From JAVKFY01 sp040223615 (lineage in GTDB: Bacteria > Pseudomonadota > Alphaproteobacteria > GCA-2731375), in contig JAVKFY010000070.1 of NCBI GenBank assembly GCA_040223615.1, positions 11,232-75,231 of the forward strand: a stretch of 64,000 nucleotides of DNA. Direction: 5' to 3'. Below the pieces are notes generated by a model, which was not told where the DNA came from, did no database searches, and saw nothing but the letters and a program-made list of their open reading frames with translations. Shown piece by piece: positions 27,533-35,534 of the stretch; position 1 is the stretch's first letter, and each line of letters opens with the position of its first letter. The translations under genes and the position numbers were made by a program.

Positions 27533-28507
27533 ATGATGTATCTGATGGTGGCCGGGGGGCTGATCGTCCTGCTGGTCGGGGGCGATATCCTGGTGCGTGG
27601 CGCCGTTGCCCTGGCGCAGCGGCTTGGGGTCACGCCCCTGGTCATCGGCCTGACCGTGGTTGGCTTCGGCACCTCCGCCCCGGAGCTGATGGTCTGTGTC
27701 TCGGCGGCGCTGGATGGCGCCTCGGAACTCGCCATCGGCAACGTCGTCGGCTCCAACATCGCCAACGTGCTGCTGGTTCTCGGGTTGCCGGCGTTGATCT
27801 TTCCGATCGCCTGCAATGCCGCCGGCCTGCGCCGCGACGCCGGGCTGATGCTGCTGGTCTCGGCTGGTTTCGTGGCGCTGTGCCTGAGCGGCCTGATCGG
27901 GCGGGTCGACGGGATGGTCATGCTGGCGCTGCTGTTCGGCTTCCTGATCTGGTCCTATGTCAACGCCATGCGCGGCGACGGCGGCGTCGACGCGATCGCC
28001 GAGGAAATCCAGGACCTGGCCGGGCAGAGCCGCTCCCTGGCGATGTCCTTCGCACTGGTGCTGGTGGGCATCGTCGGGCTGATCGGCGGTGCCAAGCTGC
28101 TGGTCGTCGGCGCGGTCGACATCGCGCGGGCCGCCGGCCTGTCGGAGGCGGTGATCGGCCTCACCCTGGTCGCCGTCGGCACCTCCCTGCCGGAGCTGGC
28201 GACGTCGCTGGTGGCCGCGGTGCGGCGCCAGGGCGATGTCGCCATCGGCAACGTGGTCGGTTCCAACCTGTTCAACCTGCTCGGCATCATGGGGGTCACG
28301 GCGATCGTCAGGCCGATCCCGATCCCGGCCTCGTTCCAGAGCTTCGACCTCTGGGTGATGCTGGCGGCGGCGCTGTTGCCGCTGCCGTTTATCGCGCGGC
28401 GCACCGCGATCGGACGGCGCGCCGGGGCCGTGCTGCTGCTACTCTATGTCGGTTATGTCTTCGCCCTGTTCCACGGCGTCGCCGCCGGGGGCGCAATGAA
28501 GGTCTAG
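27533..28507 (+). CDS. CaCA-family Na+/Ca2+-type exchanger, YrbG-like (324 aa)
   Basis: Ten hydrophobic segments in two inverted halves, each carrying one alpha repeat: GFGTSAPELMVCVSAALDG with GNVVGSNIANVLLVLGLPAL, and AVGTSLPELATSLVAAVR with GNVVGSNLFNLLGIMG. The Glu of each GTSxPEL is the ion-coordinating residue of this superfamily. No regulatory cytoplasmic domain, as in YrbG. ATG at 27533 (an immediate second ATG follows). Divergent from the antiporter with 160 bases between them. The SDR gene starts directly after its stop codon. Confidence 0.93.
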   Translation: MMYLMVAGGLIVLLVGGDILVRGAVALAQRLGVTPLVIGLTVVGFGTSAPELMVCVSAALDGASELAIGNVVGSNIANVLLVLGLPALIFPIACNAAGLRRDAGLMLLVSAGFVALCLSGLIGRVDGMVMLALLFGFLIWSYVNAMRGDGGVDAIAEEIQDLAGQSRSLAMSFALVLVGIVGLIGGAKLLVVGAVDIARAAGLSEAVIGLTLVAVGTSLPELATSLVAAVRRQGDVAIGNVVGSNLFNLLGIMGVTAIVRPIPIPASFQSFDLWVMLAAALLPLPFIARRTAIGRRAGAVLLLLYVGYVFALFHGVAAGGAMKV

Positions 28508-29266
28508 GTGGACGTGGACGCGGTCCTGGTAACTGGCGCGGCACGGCGCATCGGCGCCGCCATCGCCCGCGACTTCGCCGCCCAGGGCTGGGCGGTGGCG
28601 GTGCACCACAACGCCTCGGCCGACACGGCGCGGGCCTTGGTCGACGAGATCAACGGCGCGGGCGGTCGGGCGGTGGCACTGGCCGCCGACCTCGGCGACG
28701 CGGCCGCGACCGACGCGCTGATCGCGGCGGCGCGCGAGGCCCTAGGGCCGCTGACCTGCCTGGTGAACAACGCTTCGCGATTCGTGCCCGATGACATCGA
28801 CAGCTTCAGCGCGGCCGAATGGGATGCGCACCTCAACCCAAATCTGCGCGCCCCGGCACAGCTGACGCACCACTTCGCGGCGCAGCTTGCCGAAGGCGCC
28901 GCCGGCAATGTCATCAACATCGCCGACCAGCGGGTCTGGCGCCTGCTGCCCGATTTCCTGAGCTACACGGTCTCCAAGGCCGGCCTGTGGGCTCTGACCC
29001 GGACCACGGCGATGGCACTGGCGCCGCGTATCCGGGTCAATGCCATCGGGCCAGGGCCGGTGCTGCCCAGCGAGCGGCAGAGCCAGGCCACCTTCGATGC
29101 TTCCTGCGCCGCGACGCCACTCGGGCGCGGCACCAGCCCGGCGGAAATCTGCGCCGCGATTCGCTTCATCCTGTCGGCGCCGGCGATGACCGGCCAGATG
29201 ATCGCACTGGACGGCGGCGAACATCTGGACTGGCGCCCGAACACGCCGGATTCCGTGCAGGCATAG
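28508..29266 (+). CDS. Pteridine-reductase-like short-chain dehydrogenase (252 aa)
   Basis: An SDR with the variant cofactor motif TGAARRIG (residues 9-16, form TGxxxRxG) rather than TGxxxGxG; this arginine form is characteristic of pteridine reductase PTR1 and FolM. The active-site serine is replaced by Asp140 exactly 13 residues before Tyr153, as in PTR1 (D181/Y194), with Lys157 completing YTVSK. NNAS follows the cofactor fold. A reduced pterin or dihydromonapterin substrate is therefore likely. GTG start immediately follows the exchanger's TAG. 29267-29639 downstream is a ~370-base gap with no gene. Confidence 0.85.
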   Translation: MDVDAVLVTGAARRIGAAIARDFAAQGWAVAVHHNASADTARALVDEINGAGGRAVALAADLGDAAATDALIAAAREALGPLTCLVNNASRFVPDDIDSFSAAEWDAHLNPNLRAPAQLTHHFAAQLAEGAAGNVINIADQRVWRLLPDFLSYTVSKAGLWALTRTTAMALAPRIRVNAIGPGPVLPSERQSQATFDASCAATPLGRGTSPAEICAAIRFILSAPAMTGQMIALDGGEHLDWRPNTPDSVQA

Positions 29267-29574
29267 TGTTTTTCCGGTCACGCCCGTGACCAATTCGACT
29301 CCGGCCAGTTGACTCGCGGTGCCGACTCCAGGCACATGAAGGCCCTACATATGGCGCCCGAACGCCCTCGTTTGCGGCACCCGTACACAGCCCCAGCAAG
29401 CCCGCAGGTCTCGCCCTCGCGTTGTTGCATTCCCGTCACGCGACGGATGCAGGCGCGGGAATTTCGTTGATTTTCAACAGCTTATACGTGCCTATTTTTT
29501 GGGCAAAGAGTGGCCCGAGCGCAGGAAACCAAGCCTGCGACAGCGCCGGTTCGCGGTTCCACACAGGCTTGTCC

Positions 29575-29583
29575 ACAGTGGCC
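29575..29583 (+). promoter_or_regulatory. DnaA-box-like sequence upstream of uvrC
   Basis: In the 29267-29639 gap, the nonamer TTGTCCACA, one mismatch from the TTATCCACA DnaA box, lies next to a locally AT-rich stretch (about 29465-29510, with a TATTTTTT run). A lone box of this kind can arise by chance. No cluster of boxes or DnaN/DnaA gene is present, so this is not called an origin. The gap shows no other gene. Confidence 0.25.
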
Positions 29584-29639
29584 GGGGATATCCGGCTGGT
29601 GGCTTGACGGTGCCCGCGCCAGCCATGGCATAACGGGGC

Positions 29640-31616
29640 ATGGCGAAAGCCCAGAAACCCGAAGACGCCCCGCGCAATCTGCCTGCCGACGCCGCGCCGC
29701 GGGCCGGCGTGGCCGAGGAGGCGACGCCCTATACCGGCATGGCGGCGCTCGACCACGGCCGCCAGGTGATCCAGGCGGCGCTGCGCACGATCCCATCCGG
29801 CCCGGGCGTCTACCGGATGCTCGACGCCAAGGGCGAGGTGCTCTACGTCGGCAAGGCGAAGAGCCTGAAGCGCCGGGTGGAGAGCTATGCCCGCGCCGTC
29901 GGATTGTCGACCCGCATCTTGCGTATGATCGGGCTGACCGCCGCGCTGGAGGTGATCTCGACCCATACCGAGGTCGAGGCGCTGCTGCTCGAGTCGAACC
30001 TGATCAAGCGGCACCGGCCGCGCTACAACATCCTGCTGCGCGACGACAAGTCGTACCCGTTCATCCTGCTGACCGACGACCACACCTGGCCGCAGCTCAC
30101 CAAGCATCGCGGCGCGCGCAAGCGGCCGGGCCGCTATTTCGGCCCGTTCGCGTCGGCCGGCGCGGTCAACCGCACGCTGAACACGCTGCAGAAGGCGTTC
30201 CCGCTGCGCTCGTGCTCCGACAGCGTGTTCGAGTCGCGCACCCGGCCGTGCCTGCAGTATCAGATCAAGCGCTGCACCGCGCCCTGCGTCGATCGCATCG
30301 GCGGCGGCGATTACGCCCACCTGGTAAGCCAGGCCGAGGCCTTCCTCGACGGCCGCAGCCGGCAGGTGCAGGAGGAGATGTCGGCGCGCATGCAGTCGGC
30401 CTCCGACGACCTCGACTTCGAGACTGCCGCGCGTTATCGCGACCGGCTGAAGGCGCTGGCGCACATCCAGAGCCACCAGGGCATCAACGTCGCGTCGGTC
30501 GCCGAGGCCGACGTGGTGGCGATCCACCAGCAGGCCGGGCAGAGCTGTGTGCAGGTGTTCTTCTTCCGCGCCGGGCAGAACTGGGGCAACCGCGCCTACT
30601 TCCCGGCGCATGGCCGCGAGGACACGCCCGGCGAGGTGCTGGCCGCGTTCCTGGGGCAGTTCTACGACGACAAGCCGCCGCCACGCGAAGTGCTGGTGAA
30701 TGAGACCATTCCCGACCAGGCGCTGCTCGCCGAGGCGCTGGCGGTGAAGGCCGGACGCAAGGTCCGCGTGCACACACCACAGCGTGGCGAGCGGCGCGAG
30801 CTGGTCGACAACGCCGCGCTGAACGCGCGCGAGGCGCTGGGCCGCCGGCTGGCGGAGAGCGACTCGCAGCGCAAGCTGCTCGACGCCGTGGCCGAATTGT
30901 TCCGGCTGGAGGCGCCGCCGGCGCGGATCGAGGTCTACGACAATAGCCACATCCAGGGCACCGACTCGATCGGGGCGATGATCGTCGCCGGCCCGGACGG
31001 CTTCATGAAGTCGGCCTACCGCAAGTTCAACATCAAGGACGGCGAGCTGGAGCCCGGCGACGACTACGGCATGATGCGCGAAGTGCTGCGCCGGCGCTTC
31101 ACCCGGCTGATCAAGGCACGCGAGGCCGAGGGCGACGACGAGAACGCGCGCGTCGCCGGAGCCTGGCCCGACCTGGTGCTGATCGACGGCGGCCGGGGAC
31201 AGCTCAACGCGGTGCGCGAGGTATTCGACGACCTGGGCATCGCCGAGGAAGTCTCGGTCGCCTCGATCGCCAAGGGGCCGGACCGCAACGCCGGGCGCGA
31301 GCATCTCTACCTGCCGGACGCGGCGCCGGTGATGCTGGAGCCGCGCAGTCCGGTGCTGTACTTCCTGCAGCGATTGCGCGACGAGGCGCACCGCTTCGCC
31401 ATCGGCACGCACCGGGCGCGCCGCGCCAAGGGCATCACCAAGTCCGCACTGGACCAGATCGCCGGCGTCGGGCCGCGCCGCAAGCGGCTGTTGATGAATC
31501 ACTTCGGCTCGGCCCGCGCGGTGGAGCAGGCGGCACTGGCCGACCTGCAGCAGGTCCCGGGCATCTCCGCCACGGTGGCACAGAAGGTCTACGACTTTTT
31601 CCACGCCGACGGTTGA
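29640..31616 (+). CDS. uvrC: Excinuclease ABC subunit C
   Basis: A 658-residue nucleotide-excision-repair nuclease that makes the 3' and 5' incisions beside lesions bound by UvrAB. Order: GIY-YIG domain (about 50-130; SGPGVYRMLDAKGEVLYVGK), cysteine cluster (CSDSVFESRTRPCLQYQIKR and C-terminal CTAPC), UVR motif (about 245-280, SDDLDFETAARYRDRLKAL), RNase H-like domain with VYDNSHIQGTDSIG and LVLIDGGRGQLNA, and C-terminal helix-hairpin-helix pair (IAGVGPRRKRLLMNHFGSA). ~40-residue N-terminal lead before the GIY domain. It is followed by pgsA, the usual alphaproteobacterial order. Confidence 0.97.
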   Translation: MAKAQKPEDAPRNLPADAAPRAGVAEEATPYTGMAALDHGRQVIQAALRTIPSGPGVYRMLDAKGEVLYVGKAKSLKRRVESYARAVGLSTRILRMIGLTAALEVISTHTEVEALLLESNLIKRHRPRYNILLRDDKSYPFILLTDDHTWPQLTKHRGARKRPGRYFGPFASAGAVNRTLNTLQKAFPLRSCSDSVFESRTRPCLQYQIKRCTAPCVDRIGGGDYAHLVSQAEAFLDGRSRQVQEEMSARMQSASDDLDFETAARYRDRLKALAHIQSHQGINVASVAEADVVAIHQQAGQSCVQVFFFRAGQNWGNRAYFPAHGREDTPGEVLAAFLGQFYDDKPPPREVLVNETIPDQALLAEALAVKAGRKVRVHTPQRGERRELVDNAALNAREALGRRLAESDSQRKLLDAVAELFRLEAPPARIEVYDNSHIQGTDSIGAMIVAGPDGFMKSAYRKFNIKDGELEPGDDYGMMREVLRRRFTRLIKAREAEGDDENARVAGAWPDLVLIDGGRGQLNAVREVFDDLGIAEEVSVASIAKGPDRNAGREHLYLPDAAPVMLEPRSPVLYFLQRLRDEAHRFAIGTHRARRAKGITKSALDQIAGVGPRRKRLLMNHFGSARAVEQAALADLQQVPGISATVAQKVYDFFHADG

Positions 31617-31646
31617 GCGCGCGGTGTCGAGGCCTCACCTGGATGC

Positions 31647-31652
31647 TATAAT
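31647..31652 (+). promoter_or_regulatory. Candidate -10 element (TATAAT) before pgsA
   Basis: A perfect TATAAT, 22 bases ahead of the pgsA start in otherwise GC-rich DNA. The matching -35 position (about 31624-31629) is poor, so it would need an activator or extended -10. It would give pgsA-moaD-moaE a promoter separate from uvrC. Confidence 0.35.
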
Positions 31653-31673
31653 CCGCCCAGGCCGGACCGCTTG

Positions 31674-32234
31674 ATGATCACAACGCTACCGAACCTGCTC
31701 ACGCTGTCGCGGATCCTGGTGATTCCCGCGTTGATCGCCGCGTTCTACCTGCCGGTGCCGTGGTCGAACTGGGTGGCGCTGGCGCTGTTCGGCACCGCGG
31801 GCGCGACCGACTGGCTGGACGGGCACCTGGCGCGCAGCCGCAACGAAGAGTCCGGCTTCGGCCGCTTCCTCGATCCGGTCGCCGACAAGCTGCTGGTGGC
31901 CGCCGCGCTGCTGATGCTGGTGCATGTCGGGCGGATCGACGACTGGACCATCCTGCCGGCGATCATCATCCTGTGCCGCGAGATCATGGTGTCCGGCCTG
32001 CGCGAGTATCTGGCGGAGCTGCGCGTCGGGCTGCCGGTCAGCCGGCTGGCCAAGTGGAAGACGATGGTGCAGATCCTGGCAATCGGCTTCCTGATCGCCG
32101 GCGATGCGAGCTGGCAGGTGATCCCGGCGCTGACCATCGGCATCGTCGGCCTGTGGATCGCCGCAGTGCTCACGCTCTACACCGGCTACGACTACCTGCG
32201 CCTCGGCCTGCGCCACATGACGCCGGCCGAGTAG
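31674..32234 (+). CDS. pgsA: CDP-diacylglycerol-glycerol-3-phosphate 3-phosphatidyltransferase
   Basis: An inner-membrane enzyme that makes phosphatidylglycerol phosphate from CDP-diacylglycerol and glycerol-3-phosphate. The CDP-alcohol phosphotransferase motif is complete: DWLDGHLARSRNEESGFGRF then LDPVADK (D-x2-DG-x2-AR-x8-G-x3-D-x3-D), with all acidic ligands present. Five to six membrane segments, 186 residues, normal. ATG at 31674, with a TTG codon directly before it. Located between uvrC and moaDE, the usual order in this class. Confidence 0.95.
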   Translation: MITTLPNLLTLSRILVIPALIAAFYLPVPWSNWVALALFGTAGATDWLDGHLARSRNEESGFGRFLDPVADKLLVAAALLMLVHVGRIDDWTILPAIIILCREIMVSGLREYLAELRVGLPVSRLAKWKTMVQILAIGFLIAGDASWQVIPALTIGIVGLWIAAVLTLYTGYDYLRLGLRHMTPAE

Positions 32235-32250
32235 TGCTAAGGTCGCGGTC

Positions 32251-32508
32251 ATGAAGGTTCTGTATTTCGCCTGGCTGAAGGACAGGGTCGGGCTCGCCGA
32301 GGAAGAGGTGAGCCCGCCGGCCGAAGTTGCCACTGTCGCGGCGTTGGTCGACTGGCTGAAGCAGCGCTCGCCGCGCCACGCCGAGGCCTTCGCCGACCTG
32401 AACGTCGTGCGCTGTGCCATCGACCTCGACCATGCCCGCCTGGACCAGGCGCTCGACGGCGCGCGCGAGGTCGCCTTCTTCCCGCCGGTCACCGGGGGCG
32501 CCGGATGA
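32251..32508 (+). CDS. moaD: Molybdopterin synthase small subunit, with two residues after the diglycine
   Basis: MoaD, a ubiquitin-fold protein (85 aa), carries a C-terminal thiocarboxylate that supplies sulphur for molybdopterin. FAWLKDRVG and VAFFPPVTGG are the conserved N-terminal and C-terminal signatures. The odd point is the end: after ...VTGG the frame continues with GCC GGA (Ala-Gly) before TGA, so the activated diglycine is not terminal. The TGA overlaps moaE's ATG. Either the tail is trimmed, or the final Ala-Gly is tolerated, or the gene is inactive. It precedes moaE, its catalytic partner. Confidence 0.93.
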   Translation: MKVLYFAWLKDRVGLAEEEVSPPAEVATVAALVDWLKQRSPRHAEAFADLNVVRCAIDLDHARLDQALDGAREVAFFPPVTGGAG

Positions 32509-32984
32509 TCCGGGTGCAGGCCGAGGACTTCGACGTCGGCGCCGAGCTGAAGGCGCTCGCCATCGGGCCGGATGTCGGCGCCATCGCCAGCTTCGTCGGC
32601 GTGGTGCGCGGCGGCGACGTCGCGGCGATGACGCTGGAACACTATGCCGGCATGACCGAGAAGCAGCTCGCCACCATCGAGGCCGAGGCGCGGTCGCGCT
32701 GGCCGCTGGGCGAGGTGCTGATCGTGCACCGCCACGGTCGGCTGGAGCCGGGCGACAATATCGTGCTCTGCGTCGCCACCTCGGCGCACCGGGCTGCGGC
32801 GTTCGAGGCCTGCGAGTTCCTGGTCGACTGGCTGAAGACCAAAGCGCCGTTCTGGAAGCGCGAGGAAGACGAGGCCGGCGGCGACCGCTGGGTCGAGGCG
32901 CGCCACGAGGACGACGAAGCGTCAGCGCGCTGGGAGCACGACGCAGCGGCGCGCTGGCAACGAGACAAGAACGCGGCGGAGTAG
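32505..32984 (+). CDS. moaE: Molybdopterin synthase catalytic subunit
   Basis: The large subunit that transfers sulphur from MoaD to precursor Z (cPMP). Recognisable segments: GAIASFVGVVRGGDVAAMTLEHY, the HRHGRLEPGDNIVLC core, HRAAAFEACEFLVDWLKT and KAPFWKREE, where the Lys of the active site lies in KTKAPFWK. 159 residues, slightly long because of a charged C-terminal tail rich in Glu/Asp/Arg/Ala. Start ATG overlaps moaD by 4 bases. Confidence 0.96.
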   Translation: MIRVQAEDFDVGAELKALAIGPDVGAIASFVGVVRGGDVAAMTLEHYAGMTEKQLATIEAEARSRWPLGEVLIVHRHGRLEPGDNIVLCVATSAHRAAAFEACEFLVDWLKTKAPFWKREEDEAGGDRWVEARHEDDEASARWEHDAAARWQRDKNAAE

Positions 32985-33002
32985 GGAGCACAGGCGGGTA
33001 CC

Positions 33003-33776
33003 ATGGCTTACAAACCATTCGACCTCAGTGGCAAGGTGGCGCTGATCACCGGCGGCAATGGCGGCATCGGCCTGGGCTTCGCCGAGGCGATCGCGGCGTC
33101 CGGCGGCGACGTCTGCATCTGGGGCACCAACGCGGAGAAGAACGAGGCTGCGCTGGCGCAGCTCAAGGTGCACGGCACCAAGGTCGCCGCGATGACCTGC
33201 AATGTTGCCGACGAGAGCGACGTGGATGCGAAATTCGCCGAGACCCTGAAGCAGTTCGGCCGGGTCGACGGCTGCTTCGCCAATGCCGGCGTGTCCAGCG
33301 GCCGCGGCGCGCCGTTCTGGGAGATGACCACCGAGGAATGGAAGCGGGTCACCTCGGTGAACCTGGACGGCGCCTTCTTCACCTTCCGCGCCGCCTGCCG
33401 CCACATGGCCGAGCGCGGCGATGGCGGGCGGCTGGTCGGCACCGCCAGCCTGGCCGCCGTGTCGGGCCAGGCGCGCGGCGAGCACTACGCCGCGACCAAG
33501 GGCGCGATGGTGTCGATGATCTACGCCATGGCGGTGGAAATGGCGCGCTACGGCGTCACCGCCAACGTGGTGCTGCCGGGCTGGATCACCACCGCGATGA
33601 CCGAGAAGGCCTTCGCCTGGGAGAAGTTCGCCGCCAACGTGATGCCGCGCATCCCGGTGCGCCGGTGGGGCGAGAAGGAAGATTTCGGCGGTATCGCGGT
33701 CTACCTGATGAGCGACGCGTCGTCCTACCACTCCGGCGACACGTTCCTCATCGACGGGGCCTACGGGCGGTTCTGA
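33003..33776 (+). CDS. SDR-family oxidoreductase (257 aa)
   Basis: A classical short-chain dehydrogenase: ALITGGNGGIGLGFAEAI (TGxxxGxG, about residue 14), CNVADESDV, ANAGVSSGRG, and the active site Ser in TASLAAVSG with Tyr/Lys in YAATKGAM. PVRRWGEKEDFGGIAVYLMSDASSYHSGDTF is the usual FabG-like end. Closest in type to 3-oxoacyl-ACP reductase-like or sugar-alcohol dehydrogenases, substrate unknown. It is distinct from the pteridine-reductase-like SDR, having the standard Ser/Tyr/Lys set. Located between moaE and the VapBC pair. Confidence 0.88.
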   Translation: MAYKPFDLSGKVALITGGNGGIGLGFAEAIAASGGDVCIWGTNAEKNEAALAQLKVHGTKVAAMTCNVADESDVDAKFAETLKQFGRVDGCFANAGVSSGRGAPFWEMTTEEWKRVTSVNLDGAFFTFRAACRHMAERGDGGRLVGTASLAAVSGQARGEHYAATKGAMVSMIYAMAVEMARYGVTANVVLPGWITTAMTEKAFAWEKFAANVMPRIPVRRWGEKEDFGGIAVYLMSDASSYHSGDTFLIDGAYGRF

Positions 33777-33827
33777 TCGATCGCGGTGGTTGTGGTAGAA
33801 TTCGGCCAACGATGGTGGAATTCCGAC

Positions 33828-34073
33828 ATGGCGTTGAACATCAAAAACCCGGAAGCCGATCGCCTGGCACACGAGATCGCCGAGATCACCGGCGAAAGCT
33901 TGACCAAGGTGGTCGTCGACGCGCTGCGCGACCGGCGCGAGGAACTCGCACATCGTCGCGAAGCGGAAAAGAAGAGCGAAAAGTTGCTGGAGATCGGGCG
34001 CCGCGCCTCGAAGCATCTGGCAAAGGACCTGTCGACCGACGATCTGTATGACGAGATCGGCCTGCCGCGCTGA
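33828..34073 (+). CDS. VapB-type antitoxin (81 aa)
   Basis: The N-terminus MALNIKNPEADRLAHEIAEI is that of the Rv0623/PSK-type VapB antitoxin family: a ribbon-helix-helix DNA-binding segment (GESLTKVVVDALRDR), then a linker and toxin-binding tail (STDDLYDEIGLPR). The TGA shares its last A with the toxin's ATG (1-base overlap), so translation is coupled. A GTG-rich upstream frame is open to 33786, but only this ATG gives the family N-terminus. It should bind VapC and repress the operon. Confidence 0.9.
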   Translation: MALNIKNPEADRLAHEIAEITGESLTKVVVDALRDRREELAHRREAEKKSEKLLEIGRRASKHLAKDLSTDDLYDEIGLPR

Positions 34074-34462
34074 TGGTGGTCGATACGTCGGCGTTGGTGG
34101 CGATTCTGCTGGCCGAGCCGGACGCGAAACTTTTCACCGATGCGATTTCGGTGTCGCCGAGCGTCTCGTTGTCGGCCGGAAACTATGTTGAACTGGCGAT
34201 TGTGGTGGACAACCGCGGCGGGCCCTCTGCCCGCCGCGAGCTGGAGACATTGCTTCGGTCCGGAGGCATCACTGTCGTTTCCGTTACGCCAGAGCAAGCC
34301 GTGATCGCTCGAGACGCGCATGTAGCCTACGGTCGCGGTAATCATCCGGCGCGGCTGAACTTCGGGGATTGTTTCGCCTATGCGCTGGCAAAGGATCTGG
34401 GCGAGCCGTTGCTATTCAAGGGCGACGACTTCGCGCAAACCGACATCGAGCCGGCGATCTGA
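34073..34462 (+). CDS. VapC-type PIN-domain toxin (129 aa)
   Basis: A PIN-domain ribonuclease. All acidic residues are in place: D4 (MVVDTSALVAIL), E40 (NYVELAIVVD), D99 (LNFGDCFAYALAKD), D118 (LLFKGDDFAQTDI). Family members cleave tRNA or rRNA and are held inactive by VapB, encoded directly upstream. The pair is intact and on the same strand between a SDR gene and ilvE. The codon use is slightly less GC-extreme than in neighbouring genes, compatible with horizontal arrival. The target RNA cannot be read from sequence. Confidence 0.92.
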   Translation: MVVDTSALVAILLAEPDAKLFTDAISVSPSVSLSAGNYVELAIVVDNRGGPSARRELETLLRSGGITVVSVTPEQAVIARDAHVAYGRGNHPARLNFGDCFAYALAKDLGEPLLFKGDDFAQTDIEPAI

Positions 34463-34506
34463 GCAGCGGGCGGGGGCTGATCTGCCGCCCCCGCCGCCAC
34501 GCGATC

Positions 34507-35403
34507 TCAGATACCGGCCAGTTCGCTGGCCTGGCTGGGCCGCACGACGCGGTCGTAATCCTCGATCATCTGCCGGCCCAGGGTGCCGACCTGGAAGTGA
34601 AGGTCGTCGATCTGGCTGACCGGCGTGACCTCGGCCGCGGTGCCGGTGATGAACACCTCGTCGGCCTTGCTCAGCTCCTCGGGCATGATCGGGCGCTCGA
34701 TCACCTCGATGCCGCGCCGCTTGGCCAGGCCGACCACGGTGCGCCGGGTGATACCGTCCAGGAAGCAGTCCGGCGTCGGCGTGTGCAGCTTGCCGTCCAT
34801 GCCCAGGAAGATGTTGGCGCCGGTGCACTCGGCGACCTGGCCGCGCCAGTCCAGCATCAACGCATCCTGGAAACCCTCGGCCTCGGCGGCGTGTTTCGAC
34901 AGCGTGCAGATCATGTACAGGCCGGCGGCCTTGGCGTGCACCGGGGCGGTGCGGGGATCGGGGCGGCGCCACGTCGCGGTCTTCAGCTTGATGCCGGCCA
35001 GCCGCGCCTCGGGCGAGAAGTAGGACGGCCATTCCCAGATCGCGATGGCGACGTTGATCTTGTTGGCCTGCGCCGACACACCCATCATCTCCGAGCCGCG
35101 CCAGGCGACCGGACGGATATAGCCGTCGGTGATCTTGTTGACCTTGATGACCTCACGCGTCGCGGCGTCGATCTCCGCCGGCGTGTAGGGGATCTTCATG
35201 TCCATCAGCTTGGCCGAGTTGAACAGGCGCGCGGTGTGCTCCTCCTGCTTGAAACACACGCCCTCGTAGACGCGCTGGCCCTCGAACACGCCGCTGGCGT
35301 AGTGCAGCCCGTGCGTGAGGACGTGCGCCTGGGCGTCGGTCCAGGGGACGAATTCGCCGTTCATCCAGATCTTGCCGTCGAGTGAATCGTAAGATTGAGC
35401 CAT
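34507..35403 (-). CDS. ilvE: Branched-chain amino acid aminotransferase
   Basis: A class IV PLP-dependent aminotransferase (298 aa) for the last step of Val/Leu/Ile synthesis. Features: IWMNGEFVPWTDAQAHVLTH, SGVFEGQRVYEG, PLP lysine in HAKAAGLYMICTLSKHAAE, and ECTGANIFLGMDGK with TPDCFLDGITRRTV near the C-terminus. Length normal. Divergent from the MarR gene at 35535, with an AT-rich operator-like region between them. The IlvE-MarR-OmpR-kinase order is shared with many alphaproteobacteria. Confidence 0.95.
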   Translation of the reverse strand: MAQSYDSLDGKIWMNGEFVPWTDAQAHVLTHGLHYASGVFEGQRVYEGVCFKQEEHTARLFNSAKLMDMKIPYTPAEIDAATREVIKVNKITDGYIRPVAWRGSEMMGVSAQANKINVAIAIWEWPSYFSPEARLAGIKLKTATWRRPDPRTAPVHAKAAGLYMICTLSKHAAEAEGFQDALMLDWRGQVAECTGANIFLGMDGKLHTPTPDCFLDGITRRTVVGLAKRRGIEVIERPIMPEELSKADEVFITGTAAEVTPVSQIDDLHFQVGTLGRQMIEDYDRVVRPSQASELAGI

Positions 35404-35472
35404 TTTTGGCGCTCCCAGCGAACGATTATGTCGCGTTCAACGAGCGGAATGTAACAACCTGACCGAAGTATG

Positions 35473-35516
35473 TCAACAGGACTGACCTAAAAAATGTCAG
35501 ACGGCCTGTCCTATCG
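35473..35516. promoter_or_regulatory. Operator-like inverted repeats between ilvE and marR
   Basis: In the 131-base divergent region the sequence holds nested inverted repeats: GTCA-N7-TGAC (about 35474-35488), CTGAC-N9-GTCAG (about 35484-35502) and AGGAC...GTCCT (about 35480-35514), around an AAAAAA core. This is the layout of MarR-type operators overlapping two divergent promoters. The proposed binding protein is the adjacent MarR; this is inference. Confidence 0.4.
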
Positions 35517-35534
35517 TCGGGTAAGCTCGCCGCC

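Noticed and set aside
25768..28794. 1008-codon plus-strand open frame spanning the antiporter and exchanger genes
   Set aside because: Runs antisense to the KefC-like gene, then out of frame with the exchanger. The product is His/Gln/Arg/Gly-rich with no motif, so it is a shadow frame.
29267..29640. Chromosome replication origin near uvrC
   Set aside because: Only one DnaA-box-like nonamer and one AT-rich patch, with no dnaA, gidA or hemE neighbourhood.
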